DNA of 28,816 nucleotides from L227-5C sp038209275 (GCA_038209275.1 JBBQXW010000056.1:1-28816); one strand, 5' to 3'; positions 1 to 8,826 are shown, counted from the stretch's first letter. The notes: generated by a model from the sequence alone, not told the origin. Program-made: numbers and translations.

Positions 1-2904
1 CTCAAGCCAAACGGTCCGTTCGACCCGCCCGATGGCGCGGGTTACAAGGAAATTCAGCGCCGCTTATACGACCCAAATCTGGTGGCTTTTATTGTGCCGC
101 CACCCGCTTCAAAAACTGCTGCCAATTATCCTTTAACTACCCTGATTTCCGGCCTGTACCACTATTACAGCGGCGGATATGAGCAGGCGGTTGCCAACTT
201 CACTAGCCTGACCCGCTCCGCCGATACAGTCAACCTACCTGCCATGCGGTTATTACGGGGAAATGCGCTTTATGCCTTTGGCAAATATAATGAAGCGGTA
301 GACGAATACGATAAATTGCTCACTTTAATTAGTGAAGCTTCGCAACGTGGAGTGCAACCGCCAATAGACCCGGCCTATGTGCTGAATAATCGGGGAGTTG
401 CCGTTTCTTTTTTGCCCAACCGCTATTCGGAAGCACTGAATAATTTAGACGAAGCCATGAAACGGCTCAACACCTTGAGTCGTCCTCGCGTCAACTATGT
501 GGCGGTACAACTAGACCGCCCCGGCACGAATTTCTCTTCGCAACAACTCGCCGATAACATGAAAATACTGGAAAGCGCCGCAAAACAAGAGCCGGGTCTT
601 TCCAGTACCTATTATTATATGGGCCGTATTTACAACTTGCAGCGCAATAGCGACAAGGCGATTGAAAACTACAAAAAGACTATCGAACTCGACCCCAATC
701 AGCCCGGCAACTATCGCGAATTAGGCTGGATTTACCTTAAAACTGACAAAGAATCTCAGGTTGAACCAGCCCGCGCCCAATTCCAGACTGGCCTCGATTT
801 AGCGCAACGTCAGGCCCAGGAAAGCCGCGACCAGGCGGCTGGTTTATTAAGCCAGAACCAGACCGAATTGGCCCGCGTCTGGCAAAACCGGGGGCAGGCA
901 CTGGAAAATGTTCAGAACGATTTGAAGTATGGGCTGGCACGGGTTGCTTATGAAAGAGGCTGGCGCGAAGGCAATAAAATCGGCAATCCCTTCGATAAAG
1001 TAGTACGCTGGGCGCAGGGGCAGAAGACCGGGCTGGAAGAGGCCCGTGACAGATTGCTCGATGTTATCGCCAACCGACCTAATTTCGCCGAGCCGTATCT
1101 CTATCTGGGCCAAACCTTTGAATTACTGGGCGAAGGCGACTCCAACGCACAATATGCTAAAGCCAGACAGCTCGAAAAGGATAATCCGGCGGCGCTGCTC
1201 AATTTTACTCAGGCGATGGCGACTTTTCGGGTGCGGCAAGGTCGGCCCAATGACGCGATTAATGAATACAATGATTACTTGAAGCGTTTCCCCAGTAATT
1301 TCCAGGCTCACGCCGACCTTGCCAAACTTTATGCCGATTTGGGCCAGTTTGACAAGGGTTTGAACGAAGCACAGGTAGCTTTCCGCAATTCTAATGGCGT
1401 AGATAATCAATCGCTGGCGGAAGCCTATCTTTCGGCGGGGCGGGCGCAATTGGGCCTGAAGCGAAACAATGAGGCGCTCACCTCCTTCGACCAGGCGCTT
1501 AAAATCAAGGCCGATTATGCAGCAGCGCACTACCAGCGCGGCAATGCCCTGTTCGCTCTCAATCGTTTTGACGAAGCCCGCGTTGCCTACAATGCTGCGC
1601 TAACAGCGGATAATCCTAACTCGCCCGAAACGCATTATCGGCTCGGTCTTATCTACATGGACAAGCTGAACGATAGCAAAAGCGCCCGCGAACAATTTGA
1701 ATTAGCGGTAAAAGACCAGCCCAAGCTGCCTGACGCTCATTTTCGGCTGGGCCAGTTATATAGTCGCGATAATGCCACGCTGGATAAGGCGATTAGTGCC
1801 TACAGCGAAGCTATAAAATACAATGACCGCAACGCCGCCGCTTTTTATCTGCGTGGCTTGCTATACGAAATCAAAGCCCGCGCACCCGAAGCCGAAGCTG
1901 ATTATCGTCACGCCCTCGAACTTGAGCCGGGGTTGGTCAACGCCCGCGACCATCTGGCTAGAGTGATGGTGCAATCCGGCAGAATGGGCGACGCGCTGAA
2001 GGAAGCCCAAACTGCCGCCCGTCAAGAACCTTCCAACGCCGATTTCCAGAATACGCTGGGCGATATTTATCGCTATAGCGCCGACTATAACCGGGCGATT
2101 ACCTCATATAGCGAGGCTATCAGGCTGAAAGCGAATTTCCCGGCGGCTTTTTACGGGCGGGCGCTCTCTTACTATCGCACCGAAAAATATGGAGTTGGGA
2201 TAGTAGATATAGACCAGACGGTAAAGCTTGACCCGAAATATCCGGGCGCGCTGGTGTTACAGGCCCAATATTATAGCCAAAACAACAAGCTGGATGAGGC
2301 TATCAAAATTTTGGAGCAGGCCCGCCAGCTTAATCCAAACGATGCGGAGCTATATACCAGTTTTGGAATAATTTACCTGCGCCGCAATCAGGCTGATTTA
2401 TCTATCGAAAATTTTAATCGGGCGATTCAGCTAGACCCAAATCAGGTGGACGCTTATTTCTGGCTGGGTTCGCTCTACAACGGGCGGAACGAGCGCGACC
2501 AGGCGATTGCGGCCTACGAAAAGACGGTGCAGTTGCGGCCCGAATGGGCGCTGGCGTGGCGCTATCTGGGCGAACAGTATGCCGCCAAAGGTGATTTGGA
2601 TAAGGCTATTCAGAAATTTGATACGGCTGTCCAAAAAGATAGCAAGCAAATTGAAGCTTTCTACCAGCGCGGCAACGCTTACCACTCCAAAAATCAGCGC
2701 GCCAAAGCGCAGGATGATTACGATGCCGCCCTTGCCCTCAATTCTAAATATGCACCCGCGCAATTGCAAAAAGCCATTCTCTACGAAGAAGTCGGCGATA
2801 CGAGCAAAGCCCGCCAGTATTACAAACTGGCCTTCGATAATGCCACCACCGACCAACAAATTAAGGCTGAGGCACAGCGTAGCCTCACCCGTATCGGGCC
2901 GTAG
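1..2904 (+). CDS. Large tetratricopeptide-repeat protein, 5' end outside the window
   Basis: The reading frame is open from base 1 to the TAG at 2902-2904, giving 967 visible residues. The GTG at 82 is therefore probably internal and the gene starts left of the window. Almost the whole visible length is TPR helices of about 34 residues, with the typical small and aromatic positions and units ending in forms such as IELDPNQPG, ALELEPGL and AIQLDPNQ. I count roughly 18-20 units, the last 13 or so nearly back to back. No catalytic motif, membrane segment or signal is visible in this part. TPR arrays are protein-binding scaffolds, so the function probably lies in the unseen N-terminus or in partners. 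It is convergent with the 3004-3204 gene and ends about 60 bp before a strong hairpin. It could be the C-terminal part of a multidomain signalling protein, but this cannot be decided here. Confidence 0.9.
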   Translation, partial: LKPNGPFDPPDGAGYKEIQRRLYDPNLVAFIVPPPASKTAANYPLTTLISGLYHYYSGGYEQAVANFTSLTRSADTVNLPAMRLLRGNALYAFGKYNEAVDEYDKLLTLISEASQRGVQPPIDPAYVLNNRGVAVSFLPNRYSEALNNLDEAMKRLNTLSRPRVNYVAVQLDRPGTNFSSQQLADNMKILESAAKQEPGLSSTYYYMGRIYNLQRNSDKAIENYKKTIELDPNQPGNYRELGWIYLKTDKESQVEPARAQFQTGLDLAQRQAQESRDQAAGLLSQNQTELARVWQNRGQALENVQNDLKYGLARVAYERGWREGNKIGNPFDKVVRWAQGQKTGLEEARDRLLDVIANRPNFAEPYLYLGQTFELLGEGDSNAQYAKARQLEKDNPAALLNFTQAMATFRVRQGRPNDAINEYNDYLKRFPSNFQAHADLAKLYADLGQFDKGLNEAQVAFRNSNGVDNQSLAEAYLSAGRAQLGLKRNNEALTSFDQALKIKADYAAAHYQRGNALFALNRFDEARVAYNAALTADNPNSPETHYRLGLIYMDKLNDSKSAREQFELAVKDQPKLPDAHFRLGQLYSRDNATLDKAISAYSEAIKYNDRNAAAFYLRGLLYEIKARAPEAEADYRHALELEPGLVNARDHLARVMVQSGRMGDALKEAQTAARQEPSNADFQNTLGDIYRYSADYNRAITSYSEAIRLKANFPAAFYGRALSYYRTEKYGVGIVDIDQTVKLDPKYPGALVLQAQYYSQNNKLDEAIKILEQARQLNPNDAELYTSFGIIYLRRNQADLSIENFNRAIQLDPNQVDAYFWLGSLYNGRNERDQAIAAYEKTVQLRPEWALAWRYLGEQYAAKGDLDKAIQKFDTAVQKDSKQIEAFYQRGNAYHSKNQRAKAQDDYDAALALNSKYAPAQLQKAILYEEVGDTSKARQYYKLAFDNATTDQQIKAEAQRSLTRIGP

Positions 2905-2908
2905 ATTA

Positions 2909-2950
2909 GTTTCTGGTTTCAAGTTCCAAGTTTCAGGTTTATGGTTTCTA
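2909..2950. repeat. Degenerate heptamer tandem array (GTTTCNN)6
   Basis: Six 7-base units run end to end directly after the TPR stop: GTTTCTG, GTTTCAA, GTTCCAA, GTTTCAG, GTTTATG, GTTTCTA. It resembles the short tandemly repeated repetitive (STRR) heptamers described in cyanobacteria. It is a different sequence class from the TTTTGAN arrays near 14.6 and 17.4 kb. Confidence 0.75.
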
Positions 2951-2960
2951 GTTGGGAAAA

Positions 2961-2996
2961 TAAAATGAGGCTGACCGGGTGGTCAGCCTCATTTTA
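2961..2996. terminator. Bidirectional intrinsic terminator
   Basis: A perfect 16-bp inverted repeat (TAAAATGAGGCTGACC at 2961-2976 against 2981-2996) with a 4-base GGGT loop. The A-rich left and T-rich right flanks make it usable from both strands. It lies between the convergent TPR gene (stop 2904) and the small membrane-protein gene (stop at 3004), so it very likely ends both transcripts. Confidence 0.9.
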
Positions 2997-3003
2997 TTTG
3001 TTA

Positions 3004-3204
3004 CTACTTGGATTCGGTCTTACCAAAGGTTTGCTTGAGCAGAGTGCCAAGCGCCACGAAGGTTGGCGGCCACAGACCAACGAAAATGGCCTGTTCGCGC
3101 TTGCCCTGGCTAAACAGCGAAATCGAGTAAACTATCGAGCCAAGCATCAATATAATAGACACAATATCTATTATTTTGCTGTTGTTCTCTTTATTGTCGT
3201 TCAT
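3004..3204 (-). CDS. Small two-helix membrane protein
   Basis: 66 codons, ATG start, preceded by a ribosome-binding site (GAAAGG about 9 bases upstream), which supports a real gene. The protein has a charged N-terminus (MNDNKENNSK), a hydrophobic segment at about residues 11-29 (IIDIVSIILMLGSIVYSIS), a short polar turn (QGKREQ), a second hydrophobic segment at about 37-57 and a basic tail. This pattern predicts an integral membrane hairpin. I do not recognise a family. It ends just before the two-way terminator at 2961-2996, so it is probably a single-gene transcript. Small proteins of this kind can be stress or accessory subunits, but no function should be assigned. Confidence 0.7.
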   Translation of the reverse strand: MNDNKENNSKIIDIVSIILMLGSIVYSISLFSQGKREQAIFVGLWPPTFVALGTLLKQTFGKTESK

Positions 3205-3518
3205 TTATCAAAACCTTTCTATCTGTCTGGCTTTAGCTTTCCGCTACAAATCGCTTCGGCTAAAGCTCAAACTTGCTTTTAATTAACTTCGTCCAACTAA
3301 AGAGCAAGTTCAAGACCGCCCACCGCTAGAAAGCGCCGATTTTATCAACCCCTTCGTGTTATGCAACTCTTTATTCACTTTCAGTTTTCGCCTCCAGAAA
3401 TTTTTGGTTAGTAATTACTGAACACCCGGTGTAATCTCACCAGGGAGACACGGAGAAACACGGAGTTAAATTCAATTTAATTTTCCTCTGTGTCCTCTGC
3501 GGTGAACTTTCCCCCTGT
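3205..3518. other. Intergenic region, repeat-bearing
   Basis: 314 bp with no credible gene. It has imperfect dyads near 3231-3310 (GCTTTAGC with GCTAAAGC; AACTTGC with GCAAGTT), which may belong to the leader of the 3204 gene. The repeat at 3437-3505 lies at the 3' end of the subtilase. No clear promoter was identified. Confidence 0.5.
3437..3505. repeat. ACACGGAG-type dispersed repeat forming an imperfect hairpin
   Basis: Left half: TCACC, then GGGAGACACGGAGAAACACG, then the AGTTAAATT core. Right half: AATTTAATTTTCCTCTGTGT followed by CCTCTGCGGTGA, an inverted related copy. The centre TTAAATT-C-AATTTAA is perfect. The element follows the stop of the subtilase gene (minus strand) and could act as its terminator. 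A single arm of the same repeat sits inside the 3' end of miaA (16437-16472). Confidence 0.65.
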
Positions 3519-5090
3519 TTATTTCTTTTTCTTGGAGTTGGAGCTGAGACGGATTTCAGGGACACCGTTCCAGTCGCTCGGCTTTTCGGCGGTTTGCCAC
3601 AGGTGCTTTTTGACCGCGTTGGCAGACAGATTGCCGTTGGATTTGCTCATCAGGCTGGCGGCTACGCCCGCGACGAGGGGAGCGGCAAAGCTGGTGCCTG
3701 ACCAGACGACGTGTTGAGTAGTTGATACGCGCGTCTCGTATTTGCTGCCCAAATCCATCACCAAATCGTGACCGGGTGCGCCGAAGTTGGCCTGATTGCT
3801 GAACCAGGCGTAAGCGCCGATTTTGCCCGTATCTTTGCCGTTTTTATCTGTGATGCTGGTGGCGGCGACGGTGATAAGGTTGGTGTCGGTGGCCGGGTCA
3901 TCGGCGAAATAGCCGTAGGCGGAAGGCTCTTGCGGGTTCTGCGGGTGCTTATCGAAAGAGTTGTTGCCGGAAGAAGCCACAATTAGCACCTTGTCGTTGC
4001 CGGGGCTGCCCGCCCCAGCACTGCGGCAAATCTGGGCGCAGGCATTGAGCATATAGGGCGCGTCTATCTCTTCGGCCTGAGTGCGGAACAGGCCAAAGCT
4101 GAGATTGACCACCAGTTTATCTTCGACCACTCGCCGCCCGTTAGCCGTCGTCTGCTTCTGTTGCAGAGCGTGCAGAATATCCAGAGCGTGCGTGATGGTG
4201 CTGCCCGCCGCTTCGCCATCGTCGTCCAGCACTTTGATTAGCACGATGGTGGCTTTGGGCGCGACGTGACGGATGAGCGAAGCAATCATCAGGCCGTGAT
4301 AGGGCCACAAGTCGTTACGGTCAAGTAACGTGCCAGCTTTAAAATCTTTATCTTTGCGATTAGCTTCGGCGGCTTTAATATCAACTTCGCTGGGCAGTTG
4401 CATCCCGGCGGGCGTTGCCAGAACGTCTTTGTCTTCTTCCGGCACCGATACATTGCCCGTGCTTAGGTCGAGCCAGAAGTTAATCAGGTCGGGGCAAACA
4501 TATTCACGCTGGGGCGAAGTATCGAGGATGGCGACGGTTACACCTTCCCCATCTTCCCGCTTGTCTTTAGCGCCAATACCCAGCCGAGAAGCCGAAAAAC
4601 AGGCTTGTTTGGCGAAATCTTCTTTGGTTTCGGTAGTGCGCGGCGCTTCGCGCAGGGTCGGGCCACCGCCACCGTAGCCACCAACAGAAGCCTGGAAAAC
4701 ATGGTCAACGTGGGCGGATAGTGAGCTATATTGGTCAGGGTGCTGCCGGAACATACGGCAAAGCTCCAATTCGAGGGCAGTCGGGTCTTGACCTGTGGAC
4801 AGGCGATAGCGACGAGTTTGCAAACGGTCTTCGGCAGTATTGACCGTTTCCAGAAAATCTTGCAAACTGGCTTCAGTCGCCAGCTTCCATTCCTTTTCCT
4901 TGTCACTATAAGCGTAAATCGCCGGGGCGGGCAGGGCCGAAGCACTGCTCTGAACTGCCCCACTGACCTTGCCGAGGTTTCGGGCGGCCTCATAAGCATC
5001 GAGTTCGGATGGTTTGCCAGTAACAACCACTACCGAGGAAGCGTGGCGGCGCGGCACATATTGAAGGCGGTGAGTTTCAGATTTGAGCAT
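3519..5090 (-). CDS. Subtilisin-like serine protease (peptidase S8) without a visible signal peptide
   Basis: 523 residues. The S8 catalytic triad is complete: Asp190 in VTVAILDTSP, His265 in PYHGLMIASLI and Ser467 in SGTSFAAPLVAG. The oxyanion Asn is in VASSGNNS (about 376). Residues 1-175 form an N-terminal region I do not recognise, with no hydrophobic signal sequence, lipobox or obvious autocleavage site, so the enzyme looks cytoplasmic or non-classically exported. The C-terminus ends in a Lys run (SSNSKKKK). The ATG at 5090 has AAAGGA about 8 bases upstream. It lies downstream of, and on the same strand as, the TPR-CHAT gene, but 387 bp of palindromic repeats separate them, so it is probably transcribed alone or by read-through. 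A protease working with, or activated by, the CHAT protein is an inference from neighbourhood only. Confidence 0.93.
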   Translation of the reverse strand: MLKSETHRLQYVPRRHASSVVVVTGKPSELDAYEAARNLGKVSGAVQSSASALPAPAIYAYSDKEKEWKLATEASLQDFLETVNTAEDRLQTRRYRLSTGQDPTALELELCRMFRQHPDQYSSLSAHVDHVFQASVGGYGGGGPTLREAPRTTETKEDFAKQACFSASRLGIGAKDKREDGEGVTVAILDTSPQREYVCPDLINFWLDLSTGNVSVPEEDKDVLATPAGMQLPSEVDIKAAEANRKDKDFKAGTLLDRNDLWPYHGLMIASLIRHVAPKATIVLIKVLDDDGEAAGSTITHALDILHALQQKQTTANGRRVVEDKLVVNLSFGLFRTQAEEIDAPYMLNACAQICRSAGAGSPGNDKVLIVASSGNNSFDKHPQNPQEPSAYGYFADDPATDTNLITVAATSITDKNGKDTGKIGAYAWFSNQANFGAPGHDLVMDLGSKYETRVSTTQHVVWSGTSFAAPLVAGVAASLMSKSNGNLSANAVKKHLWQTAEKPSDWNGVPEIRLSSNSKKKK

Positions 5091-5477
5091 GGCGAATTCC
5101 TTTCTTATGGAAATTAACCACAGATGAACAAGCCCCGGAGGGGTTCCCTGTGGGCAAATAACCCCGAATGAATAGATTTAACAGGGTAACGAAGGGCCGC
5201 CTGGCCCAGGTTAAGGGAAGGAACTAAAAACGGTCAGGGTCTATCCCAGTAGGGGTTTGATTATGAATTTTAACTATTAAATCCGGGTATGGGCGATGAT
5301 TTGGTAGGGGCGAATCGCATACGCCCTTTTGACCTGGCCTGGTGTTCAAGGGCGTATGCGATTCGCCCTTACCTCTATACCCGGTTTATTTTGTTAAACA
5401 CTATCATCAAACCCTGGAATTAGGCGCAATAAATTGCGCCCCTACCGGGACGGGTTCTTAGGTGAGAAAATTGAAAA
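5091..5477. other. Repeat-rich leader between TPR-CHAT and subtilase genes
   Basis: 387 bp with no ORF of interest. It has a small GC hairpin (AGCCCC GGA GGGGTT, about 5131-5145) in the subtilase leader, a short fragment of the ATCTGTGG family (ACCACAGATGAAC, about 5118-5130) and the nested palindromes at 5241-5447. No convincing -35/-10 pair was found for the subtilase gene. Confidence 0.5.
5241..5447. repeat. Nested palindromic GTAGGGG-family element
   Basis: The strongest arms are 5303-5326 and 5350-5373, a 24-bp inverted repeat with one mismatch (GGTAGGGGCGAATCGCATAC followed by GCCC, against its complement). Outside it, CCGGGTAT (5283-5290) pairs with ATACCCGG (5377-5384), and AGGGGTTTGAT (5250-5260) pairs with ATCAAACCCTG (5406-5416). 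A separate small palindrome, GGCGCAATAAATTGCGCC, follows at 5423-5440 and ends in CCTACCGGG. Related copies occur at 9911-9983, 11964-12027 and 14634-14656. Confidence 0.75.
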
Positions 5478-8471
5478 CTAGAGTAACCCAGGGTCGCCAA
5501 TCAGGATAAAAGGTGCCCAGAAGAACGGGTGGTTGTAGGCTGAATTTCGCAACAGGGTTAATTGGGCGGCGCGCAAGGCGCTGGCTTTGCGTTCGCCCTG
5601 CATCAATTGAGTATAGAAAGCGTTCATAAGCAGGGCGACACTTTCGTCTTCGACCCGCCACAGGGAAAGCAGCAGCGAACTGGCTCCGGCATAGAGACAG
5701 GCCCGGCTAAGGCCCAGCAACTCATCGCCACCGCCCAGCGTACCGAGGCCGGTTTCGCAGGCACTAAGGGTGACAAGGCTGGCTTTGAGTTCGTAGTTGA
5801 AAAGTTCCTGGGCGGTCAATTCGCCATCGGCTAATAGCAGAGCCGAAAAGAGCGGGTCGTCCTGGCGAAATTCGCCGTGCGTTGCCAGGTGCAACAGGCG
5901 GCACGACCCGGCTTCGGCTTTAAAGCGAGTCTCGGTGGCTTCTTCTTCCAGATAGAGATTGCTATCTCCGGCCTGACCAAGTAAATCGGCCACGCTGCGG
6001 GCTTCGTGCAGACAATGGGCCAGTTGCCCACCGCCGCTATAACCCATCACCAGCGCCCCCTGGCCCTGCTCGTGGGCCGGACGCTGGCTGCGCTGGCGGC
6101 AGAAGTGCAGCAGGCTGCCACTGGGCAGATAGCTGATTTCCTCCCATTCTTCCAGCAGGTAGCGTTGGGAGACGGAATTGTAAAGGGCATGGAAGGGCAG
6201 GTAATGAAGCGGGCCGTGCGGGACGATGATTAAACGCTGGTAGCCCGACAGATGGGCCGAGAGCGGAGCAATTAGCTGCCGATAGAGTTTTTGGAGCAGC
6301 GAACGGGCGTTGGCATTGGCGGAATTAAGCCGACCAGCTTTCTGTTCCGGGGTTAAACCTTCCGCCAGAGCATGAGTCACTCCCGCCAGATTGAGGCGCA
6401 AGAAAGACAGAAGGCGGTTGACCTCCTGGGCGGTGGACAAATGGCGCACTACCGAAACTTTAGATGAGTCTAGCACAAAGGCCAGCACCTCACCCCGGCA
6501 AATATAGTATTCGACTAGAACCGTACCCTCTTCCAGGCACTCAGTCGCAATTCGGGCGCTGGGTGGCCGCAAAATAGCATCTTCGGCATAAGTGGCATTA
6601 CGTACCTGCAAACGCTCTACCAAGTTGCTAATTTGCTTTTCACACTCTTTCATCTGACTCATTACCAAGAGCCGCTCGCTATCGGGCGGCGCTTCGACGG
6701 TGACCGTACTGCGTACATTCAAAACCAGCGAATTAGACCAGTTAGCTAGACGACTAACCAATCCGTTACGCCTGGCCCGCCAGTTTTCCAGTTCACCTAC
6801 CAGTTCGCGGTCAGCTTCGGCCCGCACCCGCACCCGCACGTCCAGTTCCCCGGCCAGTAAATCCACCAGCCCTCGGCTTTTATTGCGCTCGACCAATTCG
6901 AGGGCGGCAGACCAGTTTTCGGCCGCCAAACTAAGCGCGACCGCGCCCTGGTAGACCGCTTCTTTGTCTTCGACAAAGCCAGCACGGGCTTCTGCCGCTA
7001 CCCGGCCTCGCATTTCTTCGACGGCGAACAAGCTGGCTTGATAGAGTTCCAAAGCCTGAGAATGGTCGCCTTGTGCTTCCGTAATTTCAGCCTGTAAGAG
7101 TAATGCCTGATAAACTATTAAAGGCATGTGAGCGATCTGACCTGCGACCATTGCCTGAATTGCAAGTTGTTTTGCTTCCTCAAGTTGCCCTTGTACCAGC
7201 CATATCCGGCTTAACAGAATATCACAACGTGCGCTGTTCGCGGTTAAACCTTGTGCGTTAAATATGCTTCGGGCCTGGGCGCAAAGTGTTTCCGTTGCCG
7301 CATAATCCCCACATTGATAATGAAATTCAGCCTGTTCCAGAATGGGGTTAGCTACAAGCGTCGCGCTACCAATATTAGAAAAGATTTGACGGGCCTGTTC
7401 AAAAGCATAAAGCGCTTCTTCCCGACGACCTAAGTGTGTCAGAGCTACACCCAAATACTGATTAAATTGTGCCGCTTCAAATGTGGTATTACGCTCATCC
7501 ACTAGCAATTGCTCTAATAATTCTTGACAGACTTCAACGGCACGCTCAAAGCGATTAAGGGCCAGGTAACACGGCACGGTAAAGAAATCGCAAGCCAGAA
7601 TATAACCCTGCATCTTGTTCAGCTCGAAAACCTGGCGTGCTTCATCTAGCAGACGTAGCGCTTTATTAAAATGGCCCAATTGCAAGTTGTAAAAACCAAT
7701 TTTCTCTTGACAAATTGCCAAGGCTACGCTATTTCCCAGTTCACGCTGGGTAGCCGCTGCTTCTGTTGCTATTTCAAGAGCTTCCTGGTAGCGGTTTTGG
7801 TCGGCCAAGACTGAAGAAATATTGAACTTAAGCATGGCTGTTAAGCTGCGGCTACTCAAGGTAGCCACTTTTGAAAGAGTCAGCAGACCACTTTGCCACA
7901 CTTCAATCGCTTTCTCGTATTCAGCCAGATATTGATAAGAAAGTCCCAGGTTGGCATCCAGGTTAGCCAGCGCCCAAAACTCAGCTTTGGTTTGCAGAGG
8001 GAGTCGCGCCGCCTCACCTATCTTGATAGCCTCCTCGTATTTACCTTGTAATAATAGCGCCCAAACTTTGCCAATCTGGGAACGGGCGGCTTCAAGTTCG
8101 TTGCCCGCTTCAAGGGCGATACGCTGGGCTTCGTCGTAAAGGGCAATGCCACGCGAATTATCGCCCTGCCTGACCGCTAGATTCCCCTGGGCAATCAGGG
8201 CAGCAACCATGTGCAAAGGTTGGGCGCTCAGTTCGGCGGCGTAGTGCAGACTTTCCGCCAGCATAACGGCGTGGGTAAGTTGTGCGTCGGCCAGTTCCCA
8301 AATTCGCGCTTTCATGCGCTGAATATTTTCATCGGAAAGCTGGGAAAGATGCTGAGTCAGGAACAGATGCAGTTCTTCGGGCGACTCGTGCTGTTCCCAT
8401 TTGGCAATAAATTCTTCCATTTCCATTACTAACACTTTTTTTACCCTGCATAGAGGTGCTATTTCGCGCAT
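5478..8471 (-). CDS. TPR-CHAT protein (caspase-like protease with TPR array)
   Basis: 997 residues. Residues about 60-490 are TPR-type helical repeats with longer 36-42 residue units, for example GKYEEAIKIGEAARLPLQ, NRYQEALEIATEAAATQ and GDHSQALELYQASLFAVEE. A helical linker follows (about 490-640). Residues about 640-997 form the CHAT domain (Caspase HetF Associated with TPRs), with the diagnostic His865 (HLATHGEF) and Cys905 (LSACETGLG), then GGGDELLGLSRACLYAGA and the end motif HPFFWAPFILIGDPG. Both catalytic residues are present, so an active cysteine protease is predicted. The ATG at 8471 has no good ribosome site. ATG at 8426 (residue 16) is an alternative, or translation may be coupled to the small leader ORF whose stop overlaps this start. 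CHAT proteins are known as proteases in programmed death, separase-like functions and CRISPR-linked TPR-CHAT. Here the neighbours are a sigma factor, an anti-sigma-like protein and a subtilase. Confidence 0.93.
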   Translation of the reverse strand: MREIAPLCRVKKVLVMEMEEFIAKWEQHESPEELHLFLTQHLSQLSDENIQRMKARIWELADAQLTHAVMLAESLHYAAELSAQPLHMVAALIAQGNLAVRQGDNSRGIALYDEAQRIALEAGNELEAARSQIGKVWALLLQGKYEEAIKIGEAARLPLQTKAEFWALANLDANLGLSYQYLAEYEKAIEVWQSGLLTLSKVATLSSRSLTAMLKFNISSVLADQNRYQEALEIATEAAATQRELGNSVALAICQEKIGFYNLQLGHFNKALRLLDEARQVFELNKMQGYILACDFFTVPCYLALNRFERAVEVCQELLEQLLVDERNTTFEAAQFNQYLGVALTHLGRREEALYAFEQARQIFSNIGSATLVANPILEQAEFHYQCGDYAATETLCAQARSIFNAQGLTANSARCDILLSRIWLVQGQLEEAKQLAIQAMVAGQIAHMPLIVYQALLLQAEITEAQGDHSQALELYQASLFAVEEMRGRVAAEARAGFVEDKEAVYQGAVALSLAAENWSAALELVERNKSRGLVDLLAGELDVRVRVRAEADRELVGELENWRARRNGLVSRLANWSNSLVLNVRSTVTVEAPPDSERLLVMSQMKECEKQISNLVERLQVRNATYAEDAILRPPSARIATECLEEGTVLVEYYICRGEVLAFVLDSSKVSVVRHLSTAQEVNRLLSFLRLNLAGVTHALAEGLTPEQKAGRLNSANANARSLLQKLYRQLIAPLSAHLSGYQRLIIVPHGPLHYLPFHALYNSVSQRYLLEEWEEISYLPSGSLLHFCRQRSQRPAHEQGQGALVMGYSGGGQLAHCLHEARSVADLLGQAGDSNLYLEEEATETRFKAEAGSCRLLHLATHGEFRQDDPLFSALLLADGELTAQELFNYELKASLVTLSACETGLGTLGGGDELLGLSRACLYAGASSLLLSLWRVEDESVALLMNAFYTQLMQGERKASALRAAQLTLLRNSAYNHPFFWAPFILIGDPGLL

Positions 8472-8542
8472 CGTCCGGGTTCGATTTGAATCTGGCGCAA
8501 CAAAAATTGAAGGGCGGGCCTTAAACCCAACGAAGTAAACAT
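8459..8542 (-). CDS. Candidate 27-residue leader ORF overlapping the TPR-CHAT start
   Basis: ATG at 8542 is preceded by GTGAAAGGAGCGAATAC and then TTTT, that is an AAAGGAG core 11 bases from the start, slightly long but the best Shine-Dalgarno in this leader. It encodes 27 residues (MFTSLGLRPA..., ending RCAK) and stops with TAG at 8459-8461. The last codons overlap the ATG of the TPR-CHAT gene (8471), an arrangement that allows translational coupling. No homology is recognised and it could be fortuitous. It lies between the predicted promoter (8595-8623) and the CHAT start, so it would be transcribed. Confidence 0.35.
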   Translation of the reverse strand: MFTSLGLRPALQFLLRQIQIEPGRCAK

Positions 8543-8594
8543 AAAAGTATTCGCTCCTTTCACAATATTTAACTCAGGGGTATACTCTACCGTA

Positions 8595-8623
8595 AGAATA
8601 AATCCAGATTAGAGCAAAGTCAA
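8595..8623 (-). promoter_or_regulatory. Sigma-70-like promoter of the TPR-CHAT gene
   Basis: On the minus strand TTGACT (8618-8623, 5/6 of the -35 consensus) is followed by a 17-base spacer and TATTCT (8595-8600, 4/6 of the -10). Transcription would start near 8588, about 115 bases upstream of the TPR-CHAT ATG. It looks like a housekeeping promoter rather than an ECF-type one. Confidence 0.55.
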
Positions 8624-8781
8624 TAGGTAAATTAAATTGAGGAGCGAGTGAAATTAGTTTTCTAAATAGTTGGTGGGAACTGGTTTTCCACCTCCCGACT
8701 CCACTCAAAGAATACCTTGTCAGCGAGTTTGAAATACTTTTGCTTTGTTGCGGACTAAAGAATAACCCAATGAATACTGAA

Positions 8782-8802
8782 ATAAATATAGCTGATATTT
8801 AT
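8782..8802 (-). terminator. AT-only hairpin downstream of the anti-sigma-like gene
   Basis: ATAAATAT (8782-8789), loop AGCTG, ATATTTAT (8795-8802): 8 perfect A-T pairs, 43 bases past the stop of the zinc-finger gene on the minus strand. It is too AT-rich to be a strong intrinsic terminator, so it may be a weak one or an operator. Confidence 0.3.
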
Positions 8803-8810
8803 AGAACTTC

Positions 8811-8826
8811 TGTGACCTGCATCACA
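8811..8826. promoter_or_regulatory. Perfect CRP/FNR-superfamily palindrome TGTGA-N6-TCACA
   Basis: TGTGACCTGCATCACA matches all ten conserved bases of the CRP consensus. It lies between the anti-sigma-like gene's stop and the TPR-CHAT promoter, about 190 bp upstream of the -35. A ten-base fixed match is expected about 0.03 times in 28.8 kb of random equal-base DNA, so chance is unlikely but not excluded. The regulator's gene is not in the window. Confidence 0.45.

Noticed and set aside
82..84. GTG as start of the first TPR gene
   Set aside because: The frame is open to base 1 with protein-like sequence (GPFDPPDGAGYKEIQRRLYD), so the gene begins outside the window.
2941..3282. Plus-strand 113-codon frame over the terminator and small membrane-protein gene
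   Set aside because: It runs through the terminator hairpin, and the opposite strand has a better gene with ribosome site and membrane topology.
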